The notes under the pieces: model-generated | What the model was told of the DNA's origin: nothing | What the model saw: the letters and a program-made list of their open reading frames with translations, nothing else | Database searches by the model: none | Program-made: the position numbers and the translations under genes | Shown here: positions 36,609 through 37,676 of the stretch, piece by piece | Numbering within the stretch: the stretch's first letter is position 1 | Layout: every line of letters begins with the position of its first letter | Source: a virus | Strand: one strand, 5' to 3' | Virus record (IMG/VR): IMGVR_UViG_3300044846_000946 | Location: 1-37,676 of that record | Length of the DNA stretch: 37,676 bases

Positions 36609-36826
36609 AAGTAGAATTAAGTTTTAACCTACCGGAGGAAGAGGAAGATTTCCGAGCAGCCATTAACGGGCAAAAGTTAAGGTCTATCACCTATGACTTT
36701 GACCAATGGCTTCGCAACCAAATTAAATACGAAGATCTCACGGATGAGGAATATCAAACCTTGCAAAAATGCAGAGATCAGTTCAGGGCTATGTTTTATG
36801 ATGAAGACCTTTTTATAACACAATGA
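36605..36826 (+). CDS. Conserved 73-aa acidic phage protein, copy 2
   Basis: It is identical in protein sequence to 3777-3998, with silent differences. Here the start overlaps the end of the type B phosphoesterase instead of the amidase, so the same gene is translationally coupled to two different upstream genes in the two strains. Confidence 0.7.
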   Translation: MKVELSFNLPEEEEDFRAAINGQKLRSITYDFDQWLRNQIKYEDLTDEEYQTLQKCRDQFRAMFYDEDLFITQ

Positions 36827-37371
36827 AAGAACTGCTAGATGATGAAAGAATAAGGATTGCTACCATCTCTTTTTTGATAGGGGTGATCCTTGCTTTTGTG
36901 CTATTCCCTAGACCAGAAGTAGAGACAGTCTACAAAACAGAAACGAAGGTAGAAACGGATACAATTTACTCTCATGTAGTGGATACTATTTACATCCCAA
37001 AAACTAGGATTAAAACTCAGGTTTTAAGGGATACAGTACTAAAAGAATATGAGCCTAAAATAAGCCTATTTAAGACCTCTTTTCCTTCGGAGTATGGAAG
37101 TACCCATGTAAGCGGTGAAGTCCTTGGAGAAGTCCTAAAAATGACTGCTACAAACGATTTCAAAATACCTGTGGTTACGAACACAATAACCGAAACAAAA
37201 ACCGAGACAAAAGTAATTAAGCCGAAGGGGATCTACCTGGGTGCCGGAGTGAATTCTCTCTTGCAACCTAGCGCAAAAGTTTCTTACCTTGATAACAAGT
37301 ACCTATTTGAATACCAATTCCAACCACTACAGGGAGTGCATCAGGTAGGGGTATCTAAAAAACTATTCTAA
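36823..37371 (+). CDS. Membrane-anchored spanin-like protein, copy 2
   Basis: The 182-aa counterpart of 3995-4543 keeps the N-terminal membrane anchor and the Thr/Glu-rich middle. It differs at about ten places (AFVLFPRPE, KVETDTIY, KEYEPK, TETKVIKPK, LFEYQFQPL), making it the least conserved of the shared small lysis-region proteins. That fits a host-envelope-facing role. Confidence 0.5.
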   Translation: MKELLDDERIRIATISFLIGVILAFVLFPRPEVETVYKTETKVETDTIYSHVVDTIYIPKTRIKTQVLRDTVLKEYEPKISLFKTSFPSEYGSTHVSGEVLGEVLKMTATNDFKIPVVTNTITETKTETKVIKPKGIYLGAGVNSLLQPSAKVSYLDNKYLFEYQFQPLQGVHQVGVSKKLF

Positions 37372-37617
37372 ATGTGGATTGAAATCGAAGTCATGCTATC
37401 AGGCCAAACCATTGATTGGAAGTCTTTGGGCTTAGAGGTACAGCATGAATGGTCTAGGCGCATGGTAAGGATAGGGGACATCCAATATGTGCAGGAGTTA
37501 CTGCATGACATCCAGATAATCTACTTCTACGATAATACTTCCTGCTTAATCAAAGGCAGATATCAAGACATCAGGACTGAGATCCTTCACCTAGATCAGG
37601 AAAGTGACCTGGACTAA
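37372..37617 (+). CDS. Hypothetical 81-aa protein, copy 2
   Basis: The counterpart of 4544-4789 has one substitution (Ser for Ala in DWKSLGLEV). It is the last gene before the terminator and the last complete gene of the window. No function is recognised. Confidence 0.6.
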   Translation: MWIEIEVMLSGQTIDWKSLGLEVQHEWSRRMVRIGDIQYVQELLHDIQIIYFYDNTSCLIKGRYQDIRTEILHLDQESDLD

Positions 37618-37676
37618 TTCGGATTTTTTCCGAAAAAGTGCATGAATTTTTACTAAAAGTTAATGCATTTTTATAT
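37617..37676 (+). terminator. Terminator at the window end, copy 2
   Basis: The hairpin 37639-37667 has the same arms (TGCATGAA... / ...TTAATGCA) as at 4811-4839, followed by TTTTTATAT, where the window ends. The small upstream palindrome TTCGGA-TTTTT-TCCGAA is perfect here. One internal base of the main stem differs from copy 1 without changing the number of pairs. Confidence 0.8.

Larger units (their letters stand above)
32591..37676. repeat. Right diverged terminal duplication (copy 2)
   Basis: From ACTAGCCCTATGCTTTTCGG onward the sequence parallels 1-4848 with many third-position changes. It departs at about 35517-36604, where a 62-aa membrane gene and a 293-aa phosphoesterase replace the copy-1 block of 2510-3357, on the other side of the amidase. 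It ends within the same terminator, at the point equivalent to 4848. An offset of 32,590 bases between copies gives the likely genome length of one strain. Confidence 0.9.

Noticed and set aside
1-37676. Temperate lifestyle (prophage)
   Set aside because: One XRE regulator alone is not enough; no integrase, excisionase or att-like site was seen. The diverged ends are too long and too gene-rich to be attachment repeats.
1-37676. CRISPR arrays, tRNA or rRNA genes, transposases
   Set aside because: No regularly spaced repeats, cloverleaf-like segments with CCA ends, or transposase domains were found. The 49-aa HTH_38-like peptide has no catalytic part.

Overview
The window looks like most or all of a tailed-phage genome (Caudoviricetes, siphovirus-type) infecting a member of the Bacteroidota. 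The evidence is the recognisable structural families (PBSX-type large terminase, XkdF-type prohead protease, HK97-gp10-like protein, tape measure), A-rich rather than Shine-Dalgarno leaders, and a promoter at 7737-7767 that matches the Bacteroidota pattern TTTG-N19-TAnnTTTG exactly. I see no integrase, excisionase, tRNA, rRNA, CRISPR array or insertion sequence. Coding is dense, in overlapping ATGA/TAATG operons; no stretch over 300 bases lacks a gene (the largest gap is 5549-5695).

The two ends are related but not identical. Positions 1-4848 and 32591-37676 carry the same genes (portal C-terminus, connector, small proteins, amidase, spanin-like protein, terminator) with many synonymous differences. 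The simplest reading is a circular or circularly permuted genome of about 32.6 kb whose assembly ran past its own start into a second strain. The two copies differ in lysis-module layout: in copy 1 a short membrane protein and a 240-aa metallophosphoesterase precede the amidase; in copy 2 a different membrane protein and a different 293-aa metallophosphoesterase follow it.

Layout. 1-4789: end of the structural and lysis operon, closed by a bidirectional terminator. 4904-5548: two leftward genes (a DUF1599/Nmad1-like protein and an unknown). 5696-8923: early rightward genes, with ERF annealing protein, Gp157-like protein, several small HTH proteins and small membrane proteins. 8938-9044: a compact structured RNA with a candidate kissing-loop or pseudoknot and a terminator. 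9048-14174: replication and modification genes, with a Lin1244/DUF4373-type initiator carrying iteron-like repeats, a DnaB/Twinkle-like ATPase, two DNA methyltransferases, an ORF overprinted on the C5-methyltransferase, RusA resolvase, and a PAPS-reductase-like PP-loop protein. 14241-16416: XRE regulator, sigma-like protein, SSB-like protein and small genes. 16439-17921: terminase. 17954-28052: tail genes, with a probable frameshifted assembly chaperone, tail completion, baseplate/tip, S74 fibre and tape measure. 28064-30685: protease, scaffold-like protein and major capsid. 30748-37617: tail tube, neck, portal, connectors and lysis.

Logic: early genes supply recombination, replication and DNA modification; the sigma-like and HTH proteins probably switch transcription; the rightward late operon runs from terminase through tail, capsid, portal and lysis to the terminator. 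Terminase is separated from portal and capsid by the whole tail module, which is not the usual order. Functions given without visible catalytic motifs rest on family recognition from memory, without database searches.
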